A stretch of 5,101 nucleotides of DNA from an uncultured Bacteroidota bacterium. GTDB taxonomy: Bacteria > Bacteroidota > Bacteroidia > Flavobacteriales > Flavobacteriaceae. Shown one piece after another: positions 1 to 5,101 of this stretch. Position 1 is the first letter of the stretch. Every line of letters begins with the position of its first letter. The stretch is taken from positions 1 to 5,101 of the forward strand of contig CAIXNQ010000172.1 of the NCBI GenBank assembly GCA_903920835.1. The letters run 5' to 3'. A program made the translations under genes and the position numbers. The notes beneath the pieces were generated by a model. It saw only the letters and a list, made by a program, of their open reading frames with translations. It searched no databases and was not told where the DNA came from.

Positions 1-95
1 ATTTATTATCTGAATTAGTTTCTAGATTTATAAAATTGTCTTAATTATCTTTTAATTTATTACATTTGACTGCATTTTATTATTTCAAAATATAG

Positions 96-119
96 GCATC
101 TTTAATGGTGCTTTTTTTT
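96..119 (+). terminator. Probable intrinsic terminator of a gene left of the window
   Basis: GCATC (96-100) can pair with GGTGC (107-111) across a six-base loop. The pairing is five base pairs including one G-T wobble, and it is followed at once by eight T (112-119). This is the standard hairpin plus T-run of a rho-independent terminator reading on the + strand, although the stem is short. It lies 68 bases before the first gene, so it most likely ends transcription of a gene whose coding part lies outside the window. No coding sequence is visible in 1-95. Confidence 0.5.
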
Positions 120-162
120 AGATATTTTATAAAAGAACTATTAGCAATCAAATTATTAAATA

Positions 163-170
163 TACTTTTT
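163..170 (+). promoter_or_regulatory. Weak candidate -7 box for the LOG / murF-alr unit
   Basis: TACTTTTT matches the Bacteroidota -7 consensus TAnnTTTG at all but the last base. It ends 17 bases before the ATG at 188, so it would give a leader of only about ten bases. I see no TTTG or TTG at the expected -33 distance. In such AT-rich DNA a one-mismatch hit is easily found by chance. The case rests mainly on position, between the probable terminator and the first start codon. Confidence 0.25.
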
Positions 171-187
171 ATAATTTAAAAAAAAAT

Positions 188-916
188 ATGAGACTCGAAG
201 ATTTTGACAATGATGAAGAGAAAGTAATTCAAGACAAACTAAAACAAAAAACTTGGAACGAAATTAGAACCAACGACAGTTGGGCTATTTTTAAAATAAT
301 GTCGGAGTTTGTAAATGGCTACGAAAATATGGGGCGCATCGGGCCTTGTGTTTCTATTTTTGGTTCAGCACGAACAAAGCCCGACGATAAATATTATCTT
401 CTGGCAGAAAAAATAGCTTATAAAGTAAGTAAATCGGGCTATGGAATTATTACAGGTGGTGGTCCTGGCATCATGGAAGCGGGCAATAAAGGTGCGCATA
501 ATGGTGGTGGAACATCTGTTGGTCTAAACATTGAATTGCCTTTTGAACAACATTTTAATCCATATATAGACAAAGATAAAAATCTAAATTTTGATTATTT
601 CTTTGTAAGAAAAGTAATGTTTGTTAAATATTCTCAAGGATTTATCGTGATGCCTGGAGGTTTTGGAACACTCGACGAAATGTTTGAAGCACTGACTTTA
701 ATTCAAACAAAAAAGATAGCAAAATTCCCGATAATTCTAGTTGGTGCTAGTTTTTGGTCTGGATTAATTGACTGGATTACGAGTGTTTTAATTGAACAAG
801 AAAAAACGGTTAGTCCGAATGATTTGAACTTAATTAAAATTGTTGAAACCGAAGATGAAGTTGTTGAAGTGCTGGATAGTTTCTATAAAAAATACAATTT
901 AAGTCCCAATTTTTAA
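188..916 (+). CDS. LOG-family (TIGR00730-type) nucleotide phosphoribohydrolase-like protein
   Basis: This 242-residue cytosolic protein carries the signatures of the LOG / lysine-decarboxylase-like family. These are a glycine-rich Rossmann start with GSAR (59-62), the nucleotide-binding loop GGGPGIMEA (90-98), the conserved Arg-Lys pair (141-142), and the PGGFGTLDE motif (156-164) whose glutamate is catalytic in family members. Characterised relatives cleave the N-glycosidic bond of nucleoside 5'-monophosphates, releasing the base and ribose 5-phosphate; plant and some bacterial members activate cytokinins this way. The true substrate here cannot be read from sequence, and old 'lysine decarboxylase' labels for this family are wrong. 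About 50 residues precede the core, making it longer than the roughly 190-residue minimal LOG proteins. The ATG at 188 is preceded by an A-rich stretch with no Shine-Dalgarno, and no other in-frame ATG lies just upstream. The fusion gene starts 11 bases after its stop, so the two are probably co-transcribed. Confidence 0.9.
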   Translation: MRLEDFDNDEEKVIQDKLKQKTWNEIRTNDSWAIFKIMSEFVNGYENMGRIGPCVSIFGSARTKPDDKYYLLAEKIAYKVSKSGYGIITGGGPGIMEAGNKGAHNGGGTSVGLNIELPFEQHFNPYIDKDKNLNFDYFFVRKVMFVKYSQGFIVMPGGFGTLDEMFEALTLIQTKKIAKFPIILVGASFWSGLIDWITSVLIEQEKTVSPNDLNLIKIVETEDEVVEVLDSFYKKYNLSPNF

Positions 917-927
917 TTCATTTAAAT

Positions 928-3372
928 GTGACTTTATCTATAAAAGATCTTACCGCAATTCTCGACGCAACTTGTTTTGGAGAAAATGAATCTGTAGTTA
1001 TTGACGCTATTTCAATAGACAGTCGATCGCTTCAAAACAGCAAGAATACGTTATTCTTTACGATTGTTGGCCCTAATAATAACGGTCATGATTATATAGA
1101 AAGTCTCATTAACAAAGGCGTTACTGCTTTTGTAGTTTCAGATATTCCTTCAAATTTATTAGGCAAAGCAGTATTTCTTAAAGTAACAAACACGCTCGAA
1201 GCATTACAAAAAGTAGCCGCATTTTATCGAAGTTTATTTCATTTTCCCATCATTGGAGTTACTGGAAGTAACGGAAAAACCATCGTCAAAGAATGGCTTA
1301 ATTTTTTACTTTCGCCCAATTATAATATCATAAAAAGTCCAAAGAGTTATAATTCGCAAGTTGGTGTTCCGCTTTCGGTTTTGGGAATTAACGAATATCA
1401 TAACCTTGGCATTTTTGAAGCAGGCATTTCGACTACCAACGAAATGTGTAAGCTAGAACCAATTATCCAACCCACCATTGGGATTTTAACCAATATTGGT
1501 TCTGCTCACGACGAGGGATTTTCAAGCATGGGCGAAAAAATAAAAGAGAAGCTCAAGTTGTTTGCCAACGTTTCGGTTTTGATTTATAACAAAAACAAAA
1601 CAATAGATGCGTTTATCAATCCGAAGATAAAAACCTTCAGTTGGAGCAGCAGAGACGATAATTCGGATGTTTTTATTTCAATTAAGAAGCGCCAAAGCCA
1701 CTCGATTCTTTCTGTAAAATACAAATCAGAACAATTTGAAGTTGAAATTCCGTTTTTAGATTCGGCGTCTATAGAAAATGCCATTCAATGTTTGATGGCG
1801 ATGCTCTATTTGGGTTCTGATTACGACACTATTTCGACCCGAATGGCGCTGCTTTATCCGATAGAAATGCGGCTTAAAGTCAAAACAGGAATCAACAGCA
1901 CGATGTTGATTGACGACAGCTACAGTTCCGATTTTCAGTCGCTCAAGATAGCCTTAGATTTTTTAGAAAGTCAAAGACAATTCAAAAAGAAAACACTCAT
2001 TTTGTCTGATATTTTTCAGAGTGGTTTGTCTGTTGAGGAACTTTATTCCAAAGTTTCGCAGATGATTATTTCTAATAAAATCAACAGAGTGATTGCCATT
2101 GGAACTACAATTTCTAGTTTTAAAAATAAATTTCCAAACTGTATTGCTTTTTCAGCTACTTCAGAATTTATTAGTCATTTTAATTCGATAGATTTTCACG
2201 ATGAAACCATTTTGATTAAAGGTTCCACAATGTTTCAGTTTGAAAAAATAGTAGCACTTTTAGAACAAAAGAAACACGAAACAGTTCTCGAAATCAACTT
2301 GAATGCCATCAGTCATAATTTGACTTTCTATAAAAGTAAATTGCAACCAGCAACCAAATTAATGGTCATGGTAAAAGCATTTAGCTACGGAAACGGCGGA
2401 TTTGAAATAGCAAAACTGCTCGAATATCATAAAGTAGATTATTTGGGAGTAGCTTTTGCCGACGAAGGAATTGCTTTAAAATCGGCTGGAATTTCGCTAC
2501 CTATTATGGTGATGAATCCAGAAATTTCTAGTTTTTCGGCAATTGTTCAGCATCAATTAGAGCCCGAGATTTATAGTATCAAAGGATTGAATGCTTTTTT
2601 GCAAGTGGTCAAACAACACAAGCTACACCAATATCCAATTCATATTAAAATTGATACTGGAATGCATCGTTTGGGTTTTGAAGCTGAAAATCTGAGTGAA
2701 CTTATTGCAATTTTAATGAACAATCCGGCAGTGAAAGTGCAGAGTATTCTTTCGCATCTCGCAACGAGCGACAATCAAAATGATCAGACTTTTGCATTGG
2801 AACAAATTGCTTTGTTTGAAAAGTTGTCAACAGCATTAATTAAAAATCTAGGTTATGTTCCTATTCGACATATTCTAAACACCTCAGGAATTAGTAATTT
2901 TAAAGAAAATCAATATGACATGGTGCGTTTGGGCATCGGGCTTTATGGCGTTTCAAACGATCCTGAAGAACAAAAACAATTGGAAAATGTAGGCACGTTG
3001 AAATCTGTTATTTCTCAGATTAGAATAATAGAAGCTGGCGAAAGTGTTGGTTATTCTAGAAGATTTATCGCTAATGAATCGACCAAAATTGCTACAATTC
3101 CGATTGGTTATGCTGACGGTATTTCAAGACAGTGGGGCAATGGCGTTGGTTTCGTTACTATTAACCATCAAAAAGCACCAATAGTGGGTAGTATTTGTAT
3201 GGATATGTTGATTGTTAATTGCACTGGAATCGATTGTTTCGAGGGCGACCAAGTAGAGATTTTTGGAACGAATCCAACGATTGTTCATTTGTCATCTGCT
3301 TTGCAAACCATTCCTTATGAAATCATGACCAGTATTTCGCAGCGTGTTAAACGTATATTTTATAGGGAATAA
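928..3372 (+). CDS. murF-alr: Bifunctional UDP-MurNAc-tripeptide:D-Ala-D-Ala ligase / alanine racemase
   Basis: This 814-residue cytosolic fusion has two wall-synthesis activities. Residues 1 to about 446 are MurF, which uses ATP to add D-Ala-D-Ala to UDP-MurNAc-tripeptide. Visible there are the N-terminal MurF domain, the P-loop GVTGSNGKT (110-118), a YNSQVGVPLSVL segment (141-152), EAG (164-166), NIGSAHDEGF (189-198), a likely carbamylated Lys208, SIENA (281-285) and the C-terminal-domain motif DDSYSSD (329-335). Residues from about 450 are a fold-type III PLP alanine racemase (L-Ala to D-Ala). It has the PLP lysine K483 in VKAFSYG, DTGMHRLGF (576-584), His610, NTSG (651-654), VRLGIGLYG (666-674), catalytic Tyr709, GYADG (727-731, exactly 19 residues further on as in Geobacillus Alr) and CMD (757-759). 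The linker is almost absent. The start is GTG at 928; an ATG at 926 is out of frame and meets TGA at once. The fusion is usual in Bacteroidota. The MurF motif has Ser333 where E. coli has Asn (SYNAN). All key racemase residues are present. Confidence 0.95.
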   Translation: MTLSIKDLTAILDATCFGENESVVIDAISIDSRSLQNSKNTLFFTIVGPNNNGHDYIESLINKGVTAFVVSDIPSNLLGKAVFLKVTNTLEALQKVAAFYRSLFHFPIIGVTGSNGKTIVKEWLNFLLSPNYNIIKSPKSYNSQVGVPLSVLGINEYHNLGIFEAGISTTNEMCKLEPIIQPTIGILTNIGSAHDEGFSSMGEKIKEKLKLFANVSVLIYNKNKTIDAFINPKIKTFSWSSRDDNSDVFISIKKRQSHSILSVKYKSEQFEVEIPFLDSASIENAIQCLMAMLYLGSDYDTISTRMALLYPIEMRLKVKTGINSTMLIDDSYSSDFQSLKIALDFLESQRQFKKKTLILSDIFQSGLSVEELYSKVSQMIISNKINRVIAIGTTISSFKNKFPNCIAFSATSEFISHFNSIDFHDETILIKGSTMFQFEKIVALLEQKKHETVLEINLNAISHNLTFYKSKLQPATKLMVMVKAFSYGNGGFEIAKLLEYHKVDYLGVAFADEGIALKSAGISLPIMVMNPEISSFSAIVQHQLEPEIYSIKGLNAFLQVVKQHKLHQYPIHIKIDTGMHRLGFEAENLSELIAILMNNPAVKVQSILSHLATSDNQNDQTFALEQIALFEKLSTALIKNLGYVPIRHILNTSGISNFKENQYDMVRLGIGLYGVSNDPEEQKQLENVGTLKSVISQIRIIEAGESVGYSRRFIANESTKIATIPIGYADGISRQWGNGVGFVTINHQKAPIVGSICMDMLIVNCTGIDCFEGDQVEIFGTNPTIVHLSSALQTIPYEIMTSISQRVKRIFYRE

Positions 3373-3393
3373 TTCAACTATTACAATAGTATC

Positions 3394-3431
3394 ACGAATA
3401 AATTGGATTACTTTTTTTGAAATTTATTCGT
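3394..3431. repeat. Perfect 11-bp inverted repeat between murF-alr and asd
   Basis: ACGAATAAATT (3394-3404) is the exact reverse complement of AATTTATTCGT (3421-3431). The 16-base loop contains seven T (3412-3418). It begins 21 bases after the murF-alr stop codon, the usual place for a terminator hairpin. However, the stem is AT-rich and no T-run follows the right arm; the T-run is in the loop. It may still terminate weakly, stabilise the 3' end of the murF-alr transcript, or be a protein-binding dyad upstream of the asd promoter. Confidence 0.55.
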
Positions 3432-3448
3432 CAATTAATAATAAAATC

Positions 3449-3456
3449 TATTTTTG
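3449..3456 (+). promoter_or_regulatory. Candidate asd promoter, Bacteroidota -7 box
   Basis: TATTTTTG matches the Bacteroidota sigma-A -7 consensus TAnnTTTG exactly. It lies 33 bases upstream of the asd ATG, so transcription would start near 3461 and leave a leader of about 30 bases. No clear TTTG occurs at the usual distance upstream; the nearest is at 3416-3419, too far away and inside the loop of the inverted repeat. The assignment therefore rests on the -7 box and its position. Confidence 0.45.
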
Positions 3457-3489
3457 TAATTCAATACTAATATTTAAAAGAATAACGAT

Positions 3490-4479
3490 ATGAAAGTGGC
3501 TGTAGTGGGCGCAACCGGAATGGTGGGCGAAATAATGCTTAAAGTTTTAGCGGAACGAAATTTTCCGGTAACCGAATTAATTCCTGTGGCATCTGAAAAA
3601 TCGGTAGGGAAAGAAATTGAATTTAAAGGAAAAAAATATACGGTGGTTGGGTTGCAAACGGCTGTTGATTTAAAGGCAGACATCGCTTTGTTTTCGGCTG
3701 GCGGACAAACTTCATTAGACTGGGCACCTAAATTTGCGGAAGCGGGAACTACGGTTATCGATAATTCTTCGGCGTGGCGGATGGATGCAAGTAAGAAATT
3801 AATTGTTCCAGAAATCAACGCTGGTGAACTTACTTCGGCAGATAAAATAATTGCTAATCCGAATTGTTCTACTATTCAAATGGTGTTGGTTTTGGCACCT
3901 CTTCACAAAAAATACAACATCAAAAGAGTGATTGTTTCTACCTATCAATCCATTACTGGAACGGGCGTGAAAGCCGTGCAACAACTCGAGAATGAATATA
4001 ACGGAGTTCAGGGCGATATGGCTTATAAATATCCTATTCACAGAAATGCAATTCCGCAATGTGATGTTTTTGAAGAAAATGGCTATACAAAAGAAGAGAT
4101 GAAACTGGTTCGAGAGACTAAAAAAATCATGGGAGACGACCGTATTGCAGTTACTGCAACGGCTGTGAGAGTTCCTATTGTTGGTGGTCATAGCGAGGCG
4201 GTGAATATTGAGTTTTCAAACGACTTTGATGTTTCTGAAGTTAGAAAAATATTACACGAAACCCCCGGTGTCATTGTTCAAGACAACACAGATACTTTTA
4301 CTTATCCAATGCCGCTTTATGCCGCAGGAAAAGACGATGTTTTTGTGGGCAGAATTAGAAGAGACGAAAGCCAAGCGAATACGCTAAATTTATGGATTGT
4401 TTCAGACAATTTGCGTAAAGGAGCGGCGACCAACACTGTTCAAATTGCGGAATATTTAGTTGCACATCAATTGTTGTAA
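3490..4479 (+). CDS. asd: Aspartate-semialdehyde dehydrogenase
   Basis: This 329-residue cytosolic enzyme reduces L-aspartyl-4-phosphate to L-aspartate 4-semialdehyde with NADPH, releasing phosphate. It is the branch point to lysine and diaminopimelate, threonine, methionine and isoleucine. The N-terminal NADP loop GATGMVG is at 7-13, followed by SSAWRM (93-98) with the phosphate-binding Arg97. Next come the catalytic Cys126 in NPNCST (123-128) and the STYQ segment (150-153). Arg227 and catalytic His234 in RVPIVGGHS are seven residues apart, as in E. coli Asd (Arg267/His274). The C-terminal DNLRKGAA motif is at 306-313. Length is normal for bacterial Asd and nothing is missing. The ATG at 3490 puts the Rossmann strand at residue 2, as expected, and the upstream sequence is A-rich without a Shine-Dalgarno. 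It follows murF-alr after a 117-base gap with its own candidate promoter, so it is probably transcribed separately. Its product feeds the diaminopimelate found in the peptide that MurF extends. Confidence 0.96.
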   Translation: MKVAVVGATGMVGEIMLKVLAERNFPVTELIPVASEKSVGKEIEFKGKKYTVVGLQTAVDLKADIALFSAGGQTSLDWAPKFAEAGTTVIDNSSAWRMDASKKLIVPEINAGELTSADKIIANPNCSTIQMVLVLAPLHKKYNIKRVIVSTYQSITGTGVKAVQQLENEYNGVQGDMAYKYPIHRNAIPQCDVFEENGYTKEEMKLVRETKKIMGDDRIAVTATAVRVPIVGGHSEAVNIEFSNDFDVSEVRKILHETPGVIVQDNTDTFTYPMPLYAAGKDDVFVGRIRRDESQANTLNLWIVSDNLRKGAATNTVQIAEYLVAHQLL

Positions 4480-4482
4480 ACG

Positions 4483-4545
4483 AACAAGCAACTATTTTTA
4501 GTTTGTTGAGAAACGGTCGGTTTTTGATCTGAAAAGTAGCTTGTT
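4483..4545 (+). terminator. Possible hairpin structure downstream of asd
   Basis: Starting four bases after the asd stop, AACAAGC (4483-4489) is perfectly complementary to GCTTGTT (4539-4545). Inside it AACTA (4490-4494) pairs with TAGTT (4499-4503) around a TTTT loop. The right arm is followed by two more T and then, after GGGTGA, a five-T run at 4554-4558. This could form the 3' end of the asd transcript. The long internal gap and lack of a GC-rich stem directly abutting a T-run make it a poor classical terminator. Confidence 0.25.
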
Positions 4546-4595
4546 TTGGGTGATTTTTCTAAAACTACAAAAATAGAAACCCTTGTAAATACTGG

Positions 4596-4813
4596 CTTGG
4601 ACTATGAAAAATGCATTTGCACCATGAAAAACGCATTTGCACCATGCTTTTTTTGAAATGCACCTTGTTGGTAGTTAAATGCACCATGAAAAACGGATTT
4701 GCACCGTGTTTTTTTTGAAATAAACTTTGTTAAAAATCATTTGCACCATGTGAATAGAGATTTGCACCATGTGAGTGAACAATTGCACCATTAAAGTATT
4801 GAGTTGAACTGAA
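4596..4813. repeat. Phased array of about 11 short direct repeats, 20-21 bp period
   Basis: An 11-base core, TTTGCACCATG on the + strand (CATGGTGCAAA on the - strand), recurs at 4616, 4636, 4657, 4678, 4698, 4740, 4761 and 4782. More degenerate copies fall on the same grid at 4596, 4719 and 4803. Four copies are exact (4616, 4636, 4740, 4761). Steps between starts are 20, 20, 21, 21, 20, 21, 21, 21, 21 and 21 bases. The gaps of 9-10 bases vary: AAAAACGCA, CTTTTTTTGA, GTTGGTAGTT, TGAATAGAGA and others. Core conservation with spacer drift and a spacing of about two helical turns fits a row of protein-binding sites on one DNA face. A decaying minisatellite is the main alternative. The mixture of 20- and 21-base steps breaks any reading frame, so it is not a coding repeat. 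The function is unknown to me. Confidence 0.85.
4616..4729. repeat. 62-base higher-order duplication inside the array
   Basis: The 52-base blocks 4616-4667 and 4678-4729 align without gaps and agree at 44 positions. Each holds three cores with the same step pattern (20, 21) and the same kinds of spacer: an A-run with CG first, then a T-run ending in TTGAAAT. The block period of 62 bases equals 20+21+21. This shows that part of the array grew by duplication of a three-unit block and not only one unit at a time. In the second copy the third core has decayed to AATAAACTTTG. Confidence 0.75.
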
Positions 4814-4998
4814 TAAGTGCTTTTTTGGAGGAATTTTGTTGAGAAAATTACTTTATAAGTTGTCAATTATTTGGTTTAAGTAGTTTTTAGAATGATTTAA
4901 GTAGAGCTAAATACTTGATTTTCATTGAAAAAATGTTGTAGAAAAATATTTAGAATTTGTTTTGTAGGGAATGAATTGTTTTTTAAATTTAGCACGAT
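4814..4998. other. AT-rich non-coding stretch right of the array
   Basis: I see no credible gene, RNA gene or mobile-element end here. The only local patterns are a 9-base direct repeat, TTTAAGTAG at 4875-4883 and 4896-4904, again 21 bases apart, and a weak inverted pair AAGTA (4899-4903) / TACTT (4912-4916). A GGAGGA at 4827-4832 precedes a TTG, but the frame closes after 14 codons. Confidence 0.5.
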
Positions 4999-5020
4999 TA
5001 ACCTATTTGTTAGTAGGTTA
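4999..5020. promoter_or_regulatory. Dyad, candidate operator upstream of the gene at 5061
   Basis: TAACCTA (4999-5005) and TAGGTTA (5014-5020) are perfect inverted copies of seven bases separated by eight. The 22-bp dyad lies 41-62 bases before the start codon at 5061, and its centre covers the candidate -33 box. That is the position and size expected for a dimeric regulator's operator. As an RNA hairpin it would lack a directly following T-run; eight T occur only at 5032-5039. So a terminator is less likely. Confidence 0.4.
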
Positions 5021-5037
5021 TGGTGAAAATATTTTTT
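5006..5037 (+). promoter_or_regulatory. Candidate promoter for the gene at 5061
   Basis: TTTG (5006-5009) and TATTTTTT (5030-5037) are separated by 20 bases. This fits the Bacteroidota arrangement of a TTTG -33 box and a TAnnTTTG -7 box, with one mismatch at the last base of the -7 box. Transcription would start about 5042-5045, leaving a leader of under 20 bases before the ATG. The -33 box lies in the middle of the 4999-5020 dyad. Confidence 0.35.
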
Positions 5038-5060
5038 TTAATTTTAATTTGTAATAAGTT

Positions 5061-5101
5061 ATGAGTAGTGCAAAACATTTTTTGAGAGAAGAGTATGTTC
5101 C
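5061..5101 (+). CDS. Start of an unidentified protein, cut by the window edge
   Basis: An ATG at 5061 opens a frame reading MSSAKHFLREEYV and then the first two bases of a proline codon, where the window ends. An in-frame TAA at 5055-5057 rules out any earlier start. A candidate promoter and dyad lie directly upstream, and the orientation matches the other genes. Thirteen residues are too few to name a family. That this is a real gene, and not a chance opening, is inferred from the upstream signals. Confidence 0.45.
   Translation, partial: MSSAKHFLREEYV

Noticed and set aside
65..90. Promoter with TTTG at 65-68
   Set aside because: No TAnnTTTG-like box lies at the right distance, and any transcript would run into the terminator at 96-119.
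1584..1784. Minus-strand frame of 66 codons inside murF-alr
   Set aside because: It is a shadow of a strongly supported coding sequence and has no domain or start signal of its own.
3474..4191. Two minus-strand frames of 114 and 130 codons opposite asd
   Set aside because: Both are antisense shadows of asd, overlap each other's ends and have low-complexity, non-protein-like composition.
4511..4525. CGGTCGG followed by five T as a terminator for asd
   Set aside because: The GC-containing stretch is not self-complementary, so it cannot form the stem required.
4596..4813. A CRISPR array
   Set aside because: Repeats of 11 bases with spacers of 9-10 bases are far too short, the spacers include simple A- and T-runs, and no cas gene is in the window.
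4596..4813. A plasmid-type replication origin with iterons
   Set aside because: The spacing would suit iterons, but there is no replication-initiator gene or recognisable DnaA box here, and the flanking genes are chromosomal housekeeping genes.
4675..4866. A 63-codon minus-strand frame with Met-Val-Gln recurring every seven residues or so
   Set aside because: The MVQ pattern is just the reading of the CATGGTGCAA core on the other strand. The 20-base steps shift the frame elsewhere in the array, there is no sensible start context, and the rest of the peptide resembles no domain.
4827..4883. Small gene after GGAGGA (4827-4832) starting with TTG at 4839
   Set aside because: The frame closes at TAG after 14 codons, and genes of this organism do not use Shine-Dalgarno sequences.

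Overview
The window looks like an ordinary chromosomal stretch of a Bacteroidota bacterium, most likely a Flavobacterium-like member of the Flavobacteriaceae. Four things point this way: the DNA is very AT-rich; the genes lack Shine-Dalgarno sequences; a -7 box of the Bacteroidota type (TAnnTTTG) lies in front of one gene; and MurF and alanine racemase are fused in one polypeptide, which is characteristic of this phylum. The genus is inferred from general resemblance, not from any search.

Layout: positions 1-187 are non-coding and hold a likely terminator for a gene to the left of the window. Then come a LOG-family nucleotide phosphoribohydrolase-type protein (188-916) and, 11 bases later, a bifunctional MurF/alanine racemase (928-3372). 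A 117-base gap carries a perfect 11-bp inverted repeat and a candidate promoter, followed by aspartate-semialdehyde dehydrogenase (asd, 3490-4479). All genes are on the + strand. From 4480 to 5060 there are about 580 bases without a gene. Their main content is an array of about eleven copies of an 11-base core (TTTGCACCATG) spaced 20-21 bases apart, and near the right edge a dyad that overlaps a candidate promoter. A fourth gene starts at 5061 and runs off the window after 13 codons.

Function: two of the three complete genes feed the same product. Asd makes aspartate semialdehyde, the precursor of diaminopimelate (and of lysine, threonine and methionine). The racemase half of the fusion makes D-alanine, and its MurF half attaches D-Ala-D-Ala to the UDP-MurNAc-tripeptide. 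The LOG protein is a purine-nucleotide enzyme with no obvious link to the wall; it is probably only a co-transcribed neighbour. No known mobile element, CRISPR array, defence system or RNA gene was seen. The one structure not explained by housekeeping genes is the helically phased short-repeat array at 4596-4813.
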